This document shows, piece after piece, positions 10,056-18,521 of a DNA stretch of 36,226 nucleotides. Source of the stretch: an uncultured Acetatifactor sp. (GTDB lineage Bacteria; Bacillota; Clostridia; Lachnospirales; Lachnospiraceae); contig CANPWC010000004.1 of assembly GCA_947581905.1 (NCBI GenBank), positions 1 through 36,226 on the forward strand. Reading direction: 5' to 3'. The notes below the pieces were generated by a model, which worked only from the letters and a program-made list of their open reading frames with translations, did no database searches and was not told the DNA's origin. Made by a program: the position numbers and the translations under genes. Positions within the stretch are counted from its first letter, which is position 1. Each line of letters begins with the position of its first letter.

Positions 10056-10229
10056 ATGGACAGGTTCGAGTATGTCGTGGTAAGCATTGACGGCGATTAC
10101 GCCCATTTGCGGCGGATAGGCGCAGAGGGCGATGAGCTCAAGCTGGTGGCGCGGGCCCTGCTTCCGCCTGAAATCGTCGAGGGGACGAAGCTAGCCTATG
10201 AATGGATGCAGTACAGCATCCTGGAATGA
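10056..10229 (+). CDS. 57-residue DUF3006-like small protein
   Basis: A short gene begins 39 bases after groEL with a strong AGGAAGGAGG ribosome site and an ATG at 10056; it ends in TGA. The product runs from MDRFEYVVVSIDGDYAHLRR to a C-terminus of MQYSILE. The order acidic DGDYA, a charged middle, a LLP motif and then EGTKL resembles DUF3006, a family of about 70 residues with a small beta-rich fold and no known function. There is no signal peptide or membrane segment. Placement behind groESL may put it under heat-shock control through read-through, since no terminator lies between them. That it is a gene is supported by the ribosome site; the family call is moderate. Confidence 0.62.
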   Translation: MDRFEYVVVSIDGDYAHLRRIGAEGDELKLVARALLPPEIVEGTKLAYEWMQYSILE

Positions 10230-10282
10230 GGAAAAAGGGCTGAACCGTTACTATAATTCTGCGGAAATCTTGGAAAAAGGGC

Positions 10283-10311
10283 TTGACAATTCCAGATGCT
10301 GGGCTTATACT
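10283..10311 (+). promoter_or_regulatory. Promoter of the rimP-nusA-infB operon
   Basis: TTGACA (10283-10288), a 17-base spacer and TATACT (10306-10311) form a near-consensus sigma-A promoter. Transcription should start near 10318, leaving a leader of about 135 bases before rimP. Confidence 0.88.
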
Positions 10312-10338
10312 GAACATGATTTATATGGTAGTCGTTAG

Positions 10339-10370
10339 TTAAGAGTGGAACGCGTTCCACTCTTAATCTT
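10339..10370 (+). terminator. Perfect 28-nt palindrome, candidate NusA-sensitive attenuator
   Basis: Bases 10339-10366 are an exact palindrome: TTAAGAGTGG AA, then CGCG, then the reverse complement. As RNA they would form a 12-bp stem with a CGCG tetraloop, beginning about 20 bases after the likely transcription start. A broken U-tract (TCTTTT) follows, which is what is expected of a weak intrinsic terminator. In Bacillus subtilis the nusA operon is autoregulated by a NusA-dependent terminator in the leader, and this element sits in the corresponding place. A DNA operator is the alternative. Confidence 0.55.
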
Positions 10371-10438
10371 TTGTAAAGGCGTATCAGGCAGGCCTGCAGG
10401 GCGGCGCAAGGCAGGCTTGCAAAGGCGTATCAGGCAAG
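10371..10438 (+). repeat. Direct repeat in the rimP leader
   Basis: The 16-base AAAGGCGTATCAGGCA occurs at 10375-10390 and exactly again at 10421-10436, a 46-base offset. The match extends to 22 bases (10371-10392 and 10417-10438) with two mismatches. It lies between the palindrome and the rimP ribosome site. Function is unknown. Confidence 0.7.
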
Positions 10439-10454
10439 GAAAGGGAGGGTGCCC

Positions 10455-10919
10455 ATGTCCAAGAGGGAAGAATACGAAGCCAGGACGGAAGAGCTTCTGC
10501 TGCCCATCGCGCAGGAATGCGGCGTGAGGATTTATGATGTGGAATATGTGAAGGAAGGCAGCGATTGGTACCTGCGCGCGTTCATTGACAAGGACGGCGG
10601 GGTAGGCATCAATGACTGTGAGGCGGTCAGCCGCATCCTTTCAGATCGGCTGGATGAGGAGGACTTCATCCCGGACGCCTATATCCTGGAGGTCAGCAGC
10701 CCGGGGCTGGGCAGGGCTTTGAAGAAGGACCGGCACCTGGCCCAAAGCCTGGGACAGGAAGTGGAGGTCAAGCTTTTTGCCCCTGTGGACCGATGCAAGG
10801 AATTTGTCGGCATCTTGGAAGGATTTGACGACAAGCAGGTGTCCATCCTGGAAAACGGGGCTTTGAGAAGCTTTGAACGCGGCAACATCGCCATCATCAG
10901 GCTGACCTTGGATTTTTGA
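10455..10919 (+). CDS. rimP: Ribosome maturation factor RimP
   Basis: A 154-residue protein needed for 30S subunit maturation. The N-terminal alpha/beta domain contains the conserved YDVEYVKEGSDWYLRAFIDK and CEAVSRILSDRLDEED blocks followed by YILEVSSPGLGR, which is diagnostic of RimP. The C-terminal part is the small SH3-like barrel (VEVKLFAPV, then VGILEGFDDKQVSI). A GTG six bases upstream is possible, but GGGAGG (10443-10448) suits the ATG at 10455. It is the first gene of the long nusA-infB operon. Confidence 0.95.
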   Translation: MSKREEYEARTEELLLPIAQECGVRIYDVEYVKEGSDWYLRAFIDKDGGVGINDCEAVSRILSDRLDEEDFIPDAYILEVSSPGLGRALKKDRHLAQSLGQEVEVKLFAPVDRCKEFVGILEGFDDKQVSILENGALRSFERGNIAIIRLTLDF

Positions 10920-11029
10920 GGAAAGAAGGCATGCGCGCGCCCGGGGGTGGCGCGGACGGCAGGTTTTGATAGAATCGCGGCTCCAAGGCAGCGCCTGGAG
11001 CGGACTGGCAGAATGGAGGAAAAAGGAAA

Positions 11030-12229
11030 ATGAATAAGGAATTAATGGAAGCGCTGGATATTCTGGAGAGAGAAAAGGAGATCAGCAAGGATACCCTTTT
11101 CGATGCGATCGAGAACTCCTTGATGACGGCCTGCAAGAACCATTTCGGCAAGAATGACAACATCAAGGTGGAGATCAACCGGGAGACTTGTGACTTCCTG
11201 GTCTATGCGGAAAAGGAAGTGGTGCAGGACAAGGAAGAAGTGGAGGATCCCGTGCTGCAGATCGCTTTGGAGGACGCGAGGGCGATCTCCAAGGATGTCC
11301 AGGTAGGCGACGTCATCCATGTGGAGATCAAGTCCAAGGAGTTCGGCCGAATCGCGACCATGAATGCCAAGAACGTCATCCTCCAGAAGATCCGTGAAGA
11401 AGAAAGAAGCGTGATCTATAACCAGTATTTTGAAAAGGAAAAGGACGTCGTGACCGGCGTGGTCCAGCGTTATGTGGGCAAGGACATCAGCGTCAACCTT
11501 GGCAAGGCGGACGCGCTTTTGCCGGAGAGCGAGCAGGTCAAGGGCGAAACGTTCCGTCCGACGGAGCGGATCAAGGTCTACGTCCTGGAAGTGAAAAACA
11601 CCCCCAAGGGCCCCCGCATCAGGGTGAGCCGCACCCATCCGGAATTGGTGAAGCGCCTGTTTGAGGCGGAGGTGACGGAGATCCGCGACGGCGTCGTGGA
11701 GATCAAGAGCATCGCCAGGGAAGCGGGCAGCCGTACGAAGATTTCCGTCTGGAGCAACTATCCCAACGTGGACGCGGTAGGCGCCTGCGTAGGCATGAAC
11801 GGTTCCAGGGTCAATGCCATCGTGGATGAGCTGCGGGGCGAGAAGATCGATATCGTGAATTGGGATGAGAACCCTGGCAACTTCATCCAGAACGCCCTGT
11901 CCCCGGCCAAGGTGGTGGCGGTGTTCGCGGACCCGGATGAGAAGACTGCCAAAGTAGTGGTGCCGGATTACGTGCTTTCCCTGGCGATCGGCAAGGAGGG
12001 GCAGAACGCCCGCCTTGCGGCAAGGCTGACCGGCTACAAGATCGACATCAAGTCGGAGACCCAGGCGAAGGACGCCCCTGGCTTCCGTTATGAGGATTAC
12101 ATCGATGATTACGATGACTATGACGAGTATGAGGAAAGCTACGAGGAAGGCTACGAGGAAGGATATAGCGACGGATATGAAGAGGGCTATGAGGAAGAAG
12201 GCGGCCAGGATAGCGGCGAAGACGAATAA
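11030..12229 (+). CDS. nusA: Transcription termination/antitermination factor NusA
   Basis: A 399-residue RNA polymerase-binding elongation factor with the Bacillota architecture: N-terminal polymerase-binding domain (MNKELMEALDILEREKEISKD on), S1 domain (about 135-200, from VVTGVVQRYVGKDISV), then two KH domains (NVDAVGACVGMNGSRVNAIV and LAIGKEGQNARLAARLTG). It lacks the C-terminal acidic repeats of E. coli NusA. Instead it ends in about 40 low-complexity residues made of Asp/Glu/Tyr repeats, with EEGY recurring. The start is set by GGAGG at 11015-11019. A 9-bp hairpin with one bulged base (10980-11001) precedes it. It may control its own operon through the leader hairpin near 10350. Confidence 0.97.
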   Translation: MNKELMEALDILEREKEISKDTLFDAIENSLMTACKNHFGKNDNIKVEINRETCDFLVYAEKEVVQDKEEVEDPVLQIALEDARAISKDVQVGDVIHVEIKSKEFGRIATMNAKNVILQKIREEERSVIYNQYFEKEKDVVTGVVQRYVGKDISVNLGKADALLPESEQVKGETFRPTERIKVYVLEVKNTPKGPRIRVSRTHPELVKRLFEAEVTEIRDGVVEIKSIAREAGSRTKISVWSNYPNVDAVGACVGMNGSRVNAIVDELRGEKIDIVNWDENPGNFIQNALSPAKVVAVFADPDEKTAKVVVPDYVLSLAIGKEGQNARLAARLTGYKIDIKSETQAKDAPGFRYEDYIDDYDDYDEYEESYEEGYEEGYSDGYEEGYEEEGGQDSGEDE

Positions 12230-12242
12230 GGTGTGAGGGAAA

Positions 12243-12536
12243 ATGGCGAAGAAGATTCCTTTCAGGCAGTGCGTCGGCTGCGGGGAGATGAAGGGCAAGA
12301 AGGAAATGATGCGTGTCCTTCGCACGACGGATGGCCAGGTCTGCCTGGATGTAACAGGTAAAATGAACGGACGGGGCGCGTATCTTTGCAAACGGATGGA
12401 ATGCCTGAAGCTGGCCCGGAAGAACAAGGGGCTGGAGCGGTCTTTCAAGATGGGCATCCCGAACGAGGTCTATGAGGCGTTGGAACAGGAGTTTACCGCC
12501 CTGGAAAAGGAGTTAGAGAAGTTTGAATCAAAATAG
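12243..12536 (+). CDS. rnpM: YlxR/RnpM, DUF448 RNA-binding protein
   Basis: A 97-residue protein with the hallmark opening FRQCVGCGEMKGKKEMMRV and the central GRGAYLCKRMECL of the YlxR family. Members bind RNA; in B. subtilis RnpM interacts with the RNase P RNA and modulates RNase P. The four cysteines are spaced CxxC and CxxxxxC here. It lies 13 bases after nusA and its end overlaps ylxQ, the conserved nusA-rnpM-ylxQ-infB order. The C-terminal ~20 residues are Glu-rich. Confidence 0.93.
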   Translation: MAKKIPFRQCVGCGEMKGKKEMMRVLRTTDGQVCLDVTGKMNGRGAYLCKRMECLKLARKNKGLERSFKMGIPNEVYEALEQEFTALEKELEKFESK

Positions 12537-12873
12537 GGTCATGTCCATGCTGGGGCTTGCGGCGAAGGGACGCAACGTGGTCAGCGGAGAATTTCAGACA
12601 GTGGGCGCCGTCAGGGACGGTACAGCCTCGCTGGTCATCGTGGCGTTAGACGCGTCAGAGAATACCAAGAAGTTATTTTCCGACAAATGCAGCTTTTATC
12701 ATGTGCCGGTTTACCAATACGGTTCCAAGGAAAAGCTGGGCCGGGCGATCGGGAAGGATTATCGGTCGTCGGTAGCGGTCATAGACGCCGGTTTGGCGGA
12801 GAATATCAGGAAGCTTCTCGAACAGCCGGGAATGCTTAAGGATGGAGGTAGATTGCATGGCGAAAGTGATTGA
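12523..12873 (+). CDS. ylxQ: L7Ae-family ribosomal protein YlxQ
   Basis: A 116-residue protein of the L7Ae/L30e/Gadd45 fold, which binds kink-turn RNA. It begins [24 protein letters not shown], very close to the usual YlxQ opening, and carries [20 protein letters not shown] and the LGRAIGK block expected of the family. The start is a TTG at 12523, ten bases after AAAAGGAG. The first ATG (12541) would be 28 bases from that site and would remove conserved residues, so TTG is preferred. It overlaps rnpM by 14 bases and infB by 17, indicating tight translational coupling. Confidence 0.88.
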   Translation: MNQNRVMSMLGLAAKGRNVVSGEFQTVGAVRDGTASLVIVALDASENTKKLFSDKCSFYHVPVYQYGSKEKLGRAIGKDYRSSVAVIDAGLAENIRKLLEQPGMLKDGGRLHGESD

Positions 12874-15800
12874 GCTTGCGAAGGAATTGAATAAACCGAG
12901 CAAGGAAATCATAGATTTTTTACAGAAAAAGGGCATAGAGGGAAAGACCCCGCAAAGCCCTCTGGAGGATGACGTGGCAGGTATGGTACGAAAGGAATTA
13001 GGAAATGATAAGCCGCAGGGGGCGCCCGCGCGTGCGGATGGGGAGGCTCCCAGGAAGAAGCGCAATATCATTATTGTGAGCAATCAGCCGAACTCGAAGA
13101 TTCCGGGGCAGCGTTCCCAGGGGTCTTCCCGTCCTGTCGGCAAGGGCAATTACAGCACGCAGACGGGAGGGTACAGCCAACCGGCGGCGTCCCGTCCGGA
13201 AAAGGGGTCTAACCGTTCCGGCCAGGGAGGCGCGAGGCAAAAGCCCCAATCCCAGTCCCAGTCCTCTTTCGTCCGTCCGATCAAGCCTTTGACGCCTCCA
13301 TCCCCTACCCCCAGCGTACAGATGGTGGCAACTAAGCCGGCCGCGAAGCCTCGTCCGGCCGGAAAGCCCAAGGAAGCTTTGGCAGAGCCCGTCAAGGATG
13401 CGGCAGCCGTGCCTGCGCAGGAGTTGGCCGCGGCAGGGCAGGCCAAGGTCCAGGAGCAGGCGGCCGCAAGCCGTCCTGTGCAGGAGGACGTCACGATAGA
13501 AAAGGAACAGGCGGCTGCGCCCGCGGCAAAAGCCGCGGAGCCCGAAAGCAGGCCTGTCGAAAGGACCCGCGCCCAGGAGGGCAGGGGCGAAGCCCGAAGG
13601 TCCCAGGAGGGCAGGGGCGAAGCCCGCGCCCAGGAAGGGCGTTCCCAGGAGGGCCGGGAAGGGCGGCGTGAGGGCCGTACCCAGGAGGGCCGCGGCGAAG
13701 GCCGTTTCCAGGAAGGCAGGGGCGAGGCCCGCAGGTCCCAGGAGGGTCGTTCCCAGGAAGGCCGGGAAGGGCGGCGTGAGGGCCGTCCTTCGGAAGACCG
13801 TCCCGCGGATGCCAGGAATCGGGACGGCAGGAGCCGTGACAGAGGAGCGCAGGACCGCGCAGGCGGCCAGGCGCAGGGCAGAGGAGGAGCGAGCAATGGC
13901 AGACCGTCTTACAACAGACAAGATGGCATGGCGAGACCGGCTAGAGCAGGCGCTGATGGTGGTTCGGATAGCCGCCGCGGCGGCGGCAGCGGCCAAGGCG
14001 CTGGCCGTGGCGGCGCGAATTATGGCAGAGACGCTCGCGGCGCTGCGGGGCAGGGAAGTCGATTCCACGGTAAAGACTCGTCTGGCGGCTTTGCGCAGGA
14101 AGCTCCGTCCAAGGACATGGAGAAGAAGCGGGAGCAAGACAAGAGGCGCATCAGCCAGGAGAAGGACAAACGCTCCAGGCGTGAAATGATCTATGAAGAG
14201 GAAGAGAGCCTGAAGAAGCCCGGCCGCTTCATTAAGCCCGAAAAGAAAGAGGAAGCGGCGGAGGAAGCCATCAAGGTCATCACCCTGCCTGAGTCCATCA
14301 CGATCAAGGACCTGGCGGATAAGATGAGGATGCAGCCTGCAGCCATCATTAAGAAGCTCTTCCTGCAGGGCAAGATCGTGACCGTCAACCAGGAGATTTC
14401 CTATGAAGATGCCGAAGGCATCGCCATGGATTATGAGATCCTCTGTGAAAAAGAAGAAAAAGTGGATGTCATCGAGGAGCTTTTGCGCGAGGACGAGGAA
14501 GAAGAAGCCAGCATGGTGGAGCGTCCTCCCGTCGTCTGCGTCATGGGCCATGTGGACCACGGCAAGACCTCCCTTTTGGATGCCATCCGTAAGACGAACG
14601 TGACGGATAAGGAAGCCGGCGGCATTACCCAGCATATCGGCGCTTATACCGTCAATGTGAACAACAGGCGGATCACGTTCTTGGATACGCCCGGACATGA
14701 AGCGTTCACCGCCATGCGTATGCGCGGGGCGAACGCCACGGACATCGCCATCCTGGTGGTGGCGGCGGATGACGGCGTGATGCCGCAGACCATAGAGGCG
14801 ATCAACCATGCCAAGGCGGCAGGCGTCGAGATCATCGTCGCGATCAATAAGATTGATAAGCCCTCCGCCAACGTGGAGCGGGTGAAGCAGGAACTGACGG
14901 AGTATGGGCTGGTCGCCGAGGAATGGGGCGGAAGCACTGTCTTCGCGCCGGTTTCCGCCAAAACAGGGGAAGGCATCGAAGAAATGCTGGAAATGATCCT
15001 GTTGACCGCGGACATCCTGGAGCTTCGCGCCAATCCCAAGCGGCGCGCCAGGGGCCTGGTCATCGAGGCGCAGCTGGATAAGGGCAGGGGCCCTGTGGCG
15101 ACCGTCCTGGTGCAGAAAGGCACCCTGCGTGTAGGCGACTTCATTTCCGCGGGCGCCAGCCATGGCAAGGTACGCGCGATGATCGACGACAAGGGCAAGC
15201 GGCTTAAGGAAGCCACGCCCTCCACTCCTGTGGAGATTTTGGGCTTGAACGACGTGCCCAGCGCGGGCGAGGTCTTCTTGGCCCACGACAATGACAAGAC
15301 GGCCAAGACCTATGCTGAGACCTACCTGGCGCAGCATAAGGAGAAAATGATAGAGGAGACCAAGGCAAGGATGTCCTTAGACGACCTGTTCTCCCAGATC
15401 AAAGAGGGCAACTTAAAAGAGCTGAACCTGATCGTCAAGGCCGATGTGCAGGGCAGCGTGGAAGCGGTGAAGCAATCCCTTTCCAAGCTTTCCAACGAGG
15501 AAGTGGTCGTCAAGTGCATCCATGGCGGCGTAGGAGCGATCAACGAATCCGACGTCATGCTCGCGGGCGCGTCCAATGCCATCATCATAGGCTTCAATGT
15601 ACGTCCTGACGCCACGGCCAAGGCCACGGCGGAAAGGGAAGGCGTGGATGTCCGCCTTTACAAGGTCATTTACCAGGCGATCGAGGATATCGAGGCCGCC
15701 ATGAAGGGAATGTTGGATCCGATCTTCGAGGAAAAGGTGATCGGCCATGCCGAGGTGCGCCAGATCTTCCGTGCGTCCGCCATCGGCAATATCGCCGGCG

Positions 15801-16021
15801 CTTATGTGTTGGACGGCGTCTTCCAGAGGAACTGCAAGATCCGTATTACGCGCCAGGGCGAGCAGATCTACGAAGGCGAGCTGGCATCCCTGAAGCGGTT
15901 CAAGGATGATGTGAAGGAAGTAAAAGCCGGGTTTGAATGCGGCCTCGTGTTCAAGGGCTATGACCAGATGCAGGAGCTGGATATCGTGGAAGCCTACATC
16001 ATGGTGGAGGTGCCTCGCTAA
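12857..16021 (+). CDS. infB: Translation initiation factor IF-2
   Basis: A 1054-residue GTPase that brings initiator fMet-tRNA to the 30S subunit and promotes subunit joining. The order is an N-terminal IF2-N module ([20 protein letters not shown]), a long disordered linker (about 55-440), a second IF2-N module ([20 protein letters not shown]), then the G domain with GHVDHGKT (564-571), DTPGHEAF and NKID, and finally domains II-IV ending YIMVEVPR. The linker is rich in Pro/Gln/Ala, then Arg/Gly/Glu tandem repeats. It is longer than in B. subtilis IF-2, which lacks so large a repeat region. GGAGG at 12844-12848 selects the ATG at 12857; an in-frame ATG at 12842 overlaps that site. Confidence 0.97.
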   Translation: MAKVIELAKELNKPSKEIIDFLQKKGIEGKTPQSPLEDDVAGMVRKELGNDKPQGAPARADGEAPRKKRNIIIVSNQPNSKIPGQRSQGSSRPVGKGNYSTQTGGYSQPAASRPEKGSNRSGQGGARQKPQSQSQSSFVRPIKPLTPPSPTPSVQMVATKPAAKPRPAGKPKEALAEPVKDAAAVPAQELAAAGQAKVQEQAAASRPVQEDVTIEKEQAAAPAAKAAEPESRPVERTRAQEGRGEARRSQEGRGEARAQEGRSQEGREGRREGRTQEGRGEGRFQEGRGEARRSQEGRSQEGREGRREGRPSEDRPADARNRDGRSRDRGAQDRAGGQAQGRGGASNGRPSYNRQDGMARPARAGADGGSDSRRGGGSGQGAGRGGANYGRDARGAAGQGSRFHGKDSSGGFAQEAPSKDMEKKREQDKRRISQEKDKRSRREMIYEEEESLKKPGRFIKPEKKEEAAEEAIKVITLPESITIKDLADKMRMQPAAIIKKLFLQGKIVTVNQEISYEDAEGIAMDYEILCEKEEKVDVIEELLREDEEEEASMVERPPVVCVMGHVDHGKTSLLDAIRKTNVTDKEAGGITQHIGAYTVNVNNRRITFLDTPGHEAFTAMRMRGANATDIAILVVAADDGVMPQTIEAINHAKAAGVEIIVAINKIDKPSANVERVKQELTEYGLVAEEWGGSTVFAPVSAKTGEGIEEMLEMILLTADILELRANPKRRARGLVIEAQLDKGRGPVATVLVQKGTLRVGDFISAGASHGKVRAMIDDKGKRLKEATPSTPVEILGLNDVPSAGEVFLAHDNDKTAKTYAETYLAQHKEKMIEETKARMSLDDLFSQIKEGNLKELNLIVKADVQGSVEAVKQSLSKLSNEEVVVKCIHGGVGAINESDVMLAGASNAIIIGFNVRPDATAKATAEREGVDVRLYKVIYQAIEDIEAAMKGMLDPIFEEKVIGHAEVRQIFRASAIGNIAGAYVLDGVFQRNCKIRITRQGEQIYEGELASLKRFKDDVKEVKAGFECGLVFKGYDQMQELDIVEAYIMVEVPR
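13567..13800 (+). repeat. In-frame Arg/Gly/Glu tandem repeats in infB
   Basis: The IF-2 linker here repeats units like [10 protein letters not shown] and [12 protein letters not shown] many times. At DNA level a 27-base block is identical at 13652-13678 and 13760-13786, 108 bases (36 codons) apart. A 25-base block starting CCCAGGAGGGCAGGGGCGAA occurs near 13571 and again 32 bases on in a different codon phase. The pattern suggests expansion by slippage or unequal recombination. Confidence 0.85.
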
Positions 16022-16054
16022 TAGGGCCCGTTCATGCGGGCAGGGAGTGTCGGA

Positions 16055-16456
16055 ATGAAAAAAAACAGCGTGAAAAACACCCGGATCAACGGTGAAGTGC
16101 AAAGAGTCCTGGCGGAAGTGATCCGGGGGGAGATCAAGGATCCCAGGATCAGCCCCATGACCAGCGTCGTGGACGTAGAAGTGGCGCCTGACTTGAAAAC
16201 CTGCAAGGTATGGATCAGCGTGCTGGGCGGGGAAGAGGAGCGCAAGGCGACCTATGAGGGGCTTAAGAGCGCGACCGGCTTCCTTAAGGGCAGGCTTGCC
16301 AAAACCGTCAATTTAAGGAATACGCCGGACATCACGTTCGTGATGGATCAGTCTATCGAATATGGGGTGAACATGTCCCATAAGATCGATGAGGTGATCG
16401 CCGCGGACCAAAGCAGGCCGCAGGGCGTAGCGCAGGATTTCGGACAGGAATCGTGA
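16055..16456 (+). CDS. rbfA: Ribosome-binding factor A
   Basis: A 133-residue KH-like RNA-binding protein needed for late 30S maturation and cold adaptation. The conserved blocks are RINGEVQRVLAEVIRGEIKDPRI, VVDVEVAPDLKTCKVWISVLG and LRNTPDITFVMDQSIEYG. An ATG at 16034 would add seven residues, but GGGAG (16043-16047) fits the ATG at 16055, and MKKNSVKNTRING is the usual opening. It follows infB after 33 bases. Confidence 0.95.
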   Translation: MKKNSVKNTRINGEVQRVLAEVIRGEIKDPRISPMTSVVDVEVAPDLKTCKVWISVLGGEEERKATYEGLKSATGFLKGRLAKTVNLRNTPDITFVMDQSIEYGVNMSHKIDEVIAADQSRPQGVAQDFGQES

Positions 16457-16472
16457 TCAATGTGGATTTTCC

Positions 16473-16580
16473 GATAAGCCTCGTTTATGCGGGGCTTATC
16501 GCGCCTTTACGCGGGCATGCGTATTCCGCTATTTATGTGGGAGCGTCATAAATAGCTTTAGAGGAGAGCATTAACGCTCC
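16473..16580 (+). other. Series of hairpins between rbfA and nrnA
   Basis: Three dyads lie in the 146-base gap. GATAAGCC (16473-16480) pairs with GGCTTATC (16493-16500). GCTATTTATG (16528-16537) pairs with CATAAATAGC (16547-16556), a perfect 10-bp stem. GGAG pairs with CTCC at about 16563-16580. None has a T-run. They may be mRNA processing or stability elements inside the operon. Confidence 0.5.
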
Positions 16581-16602
16581 GGATTGGAGACGAATCGAGC
16601 AT

Positions 16603-17556
16603 ATGGATATTCTACAGGAGTGCAGGGGGGCAAAGAGGATCGGCATCGGCGGCCATGTCCGTCCGGACGGGGACTGCGTCGGCGCATGCCTTGGATTATA
16701 TCAGTATCTATGCAAGAGCCTGCCGGAAGCTTCGGTCCAGGTTTTCCTGGAGAAACCGGCTGAAATCTTCCGTGAGATCAAAGGGTACGACGAAATTGAC
16801 AGCGAGTGTGGGCAGCAGGAAGCGTTCGACGTGTTCTTTTGCCTGGACTGTGCGCAGGACCGTTTGGGAGGCGCGCAAGGATATTTTGCCGCGGCAGGAA
16901 AGACCCTCAATATTGACCATCATGTCAGTAATCCGGGTTGCGGCGGCATCAACTACATAAGGCCTGAGGCGAGCTCCACCAGCGAACTGGTCTATGACCT
17001 GATTGATAAAGAAGCCTTGGACAAGGACCTGGCGATGGCGCTTTATATCGGCATCATCCATGATACGGGCGTGTTCCAGTATTCCAATACATCCCCGCAG
17101 ACCATGGAGAAAGCGGCGAAGCTGATTTCTTTCGGCTTTGACTTCCCAAGGCTGATTGAGGAAACCTTTTACCAGAAGACCTACCTGCAATCCCAGATCA
17201 TGGGACGGGCCCTGATCCAGAGCATCCGTTTCATGGATGGCAGGTGCATCGTAAGCGGGATCGACCGAAAGACCATGGATTTCTACGGTGTGGGGCCAAG
17301 CGACTTGGAAGGCATCGTCAACCAGCTGCGCAACATCAAGGGCATCCATTGCGCCATTTTCATGTATCAGACGGATGTGCTGGAATATAAGATCAGCATG
17401 CGTTCCGATGAATTGGTGGACGTGGCCAAGGTGGCAGAGTTTTTCGGCGGCGGCGGCCATAAAAGGGCGGCCGGCTGCACCATGCGGGGCACTTTCCATG
17501 ACTGCGTGAACAACCTTTCGCTGCATATTGAAAGACAGTTGGACGGCAGGCTTTAA
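16603..17556 (+). CDS. nrnA: NrnA-type DHH/DHHA1 phosphoesterase (nanoRNase / pAp phosphatase)
   Basis: A 317-residue bifunctional enzyme that degrades 2-5 nt RNAs and dephosphorylates pAp in the cytosol. The DHH domain shows GHVRPDGDCVGACLGL (metal ligands H18, D22, D24), FFCLDCAQ, NIDHHVSN and the HDTGVFQYSNTS block. The C-terminal DHHA1 domain ends with FFGGGGHKRAAGC, the substrate-binding glycine motif. All metal-binding residues appear present. Its place between rbfA and truB is typical of Bacillota. The ribosome site (GGAGA, 16586-16590) is 12 bases from the ATG, a little far. Confidence 0.93.
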   Translation: MDILQECRGAKRIGIGGHVRPDGDCVGACLGLYQYLCKSLPEASVQVFLEKPAEIFREIKGYDEIDSECGQQEAFDVFFCLDCAQDRLGGAQGYFAAAGKTLNIDHHVSNPGCGGINYIRPEASSTSELVYDLIDKEALDKDLAMALYIGIIHDTGVFQYSNTSPQTMEKAAKLISFGFDFPRLIEETFYQKTYLQSQIMGRALIQSIRFMDGRCIVSGIDRKTMDFYGVGPSDLEGIVNQLRNIKGIHCAIFMYQTDVLEYKISMRSDELVDVAKVAEFFGGGGHKRAAGCTMRGTFHDCVNNLSLHIERQLDGRL

Positions 17557-17584
17557 GCGGCATTGTAAGGGAAAGGGTGGCGCG

Positions 17585-18484
17585 ATGTATCATGGCTTGA
17601 TCATTTTAGATAAGGAAGCGGGCTTTACGTCCCATGACGCGGTGGCGAAGCTAAGGGGCATCTGCGGGCAGAAGAAAATCGGCCATACGGGGACCCTGGA
17701 CCCTGCCGCCTTGGGCGTGCTTCCCGTCTGCCTGGGCAATGCCACGAAGCTTTGCGGCATGATCACGGATTGGGACAAGGAATACGTGGCGGACCTATTG
17801 TTGGGGGTACGGACGGATACCCAGGATGCTACCGGACAAGTGCTCGAGCGGCGCGAGGTGGATTTGCCTGCCGACAGGGTGGAACAGGCCGTTTTGAGCT
17901 TCCAGGGTCCCTATCTGCAGGTCCCTCCCATGTATTCCGCCTTGAAAAAGGATGGGAAGCGGCTTTACGAATTGGCCAGGGCCGGCAAAGAGGTGGAGCG
18001 CGCGGCACGGCCTGTGGAAATCAAGGAAATCGAGATCCTGGAAATGGACCTGCCTCGGGTGAGGCTGCGGGTGGCCTGTTCCAAGGGGACTTATATCCGC
18101 ACGCTCTGTGACGACATCGGACGCCTCCTGGGAGTGGGAGGCATCATGGAGGGGCTGCTTCGGACCCGCGTAGGCAAGTTCGGGCTGGCGGAAGCGATCA
18201 CCCTAAGCCAGGCGCAGGCCCTTAAGGAGGAAGGGCGGCTTGCACAGGCCCTTATTCCGACGGACGCCTGTTTCCAGGAATATCCTGCATTGCATGTGAG
18301 GCGGGAATTTAGCTCCCTGTTGTATAACGGCAACGCGTTTTCCCCAGGACAGGCCCTGGAGGGAGGAAAGCCTGAGGCGGGGCGTTGGGTACGGGTTTAT
18401 GACGAGGACGGACGGTTTTGCGCCGTTTATGAATATGAGCCTTCCCTTGCCCGTTTCCGCCCGGTCAAGATGTTCTTAACATAA
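17585..18484 (+). CDS. truB: tRNA pseudouridine-55 synthase TruB
   Basis: A 299-residue enzyme making pseudouridine 55 in the T-loop of tRNAs. The catalytic motif GHTGTLDPAALGVL is intact, with nucleophile D39. Further blocks are LQVPPMYSALKKDGKRLYELAR, CSKGTYIRTLCDDIGRLLG and a C-terminal PUA-like domain. An upstream in-frame ATG (17528) overlaps nrnA and lacks a ribosome site; the ATG at 17585 follows AAAGGGTGG and gives the usual opening MYHGLIILDK. Confidence 0.95.
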   Translation: MYHGLIILDKEAGFTSHDAVAKLRGICGQKKIGHTGTLDPAALGVLPVCLGNATKLCGMITDWDKEYVADLLLGVRTDTQDATGQVLERREVDLPADRVEQAVLSFQGPYLQVPPMYSALKKDGKRLYELARAGKEVERAARPVEIKEIEILEMDLPRVRLRVACSKGTYIRTLCDDIGRLLGVGGIMEGLLRTRVGKFGLAEAITLSQAQALKEEGRLAQALIPTDACFQEYPALHVRREFSSLLYNGNAFSPGQALEGGKPEAGRWVRVYDEDGRFCAVYEYEPSLARFRPVKMFLT

Positions 18485-18521
18485 TCAGCCAGGAAGCGCT
18501 TCGGCGTTTGAGGAGCACACA

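Noticed and set aside
11042-12457. A 471-codon open frame antisense to nusA and rnpM
   Set aside because: It crosses two well-supported genes, lacks a ribosome site and has no recognisable domain.
12998-15337. A 779-codon open frame antisense to infB
   Set aside because: It mirrors the GC-rich codon bias and repeat region of infB, has no ribosome site and gives a low-complexity product resembling no family.
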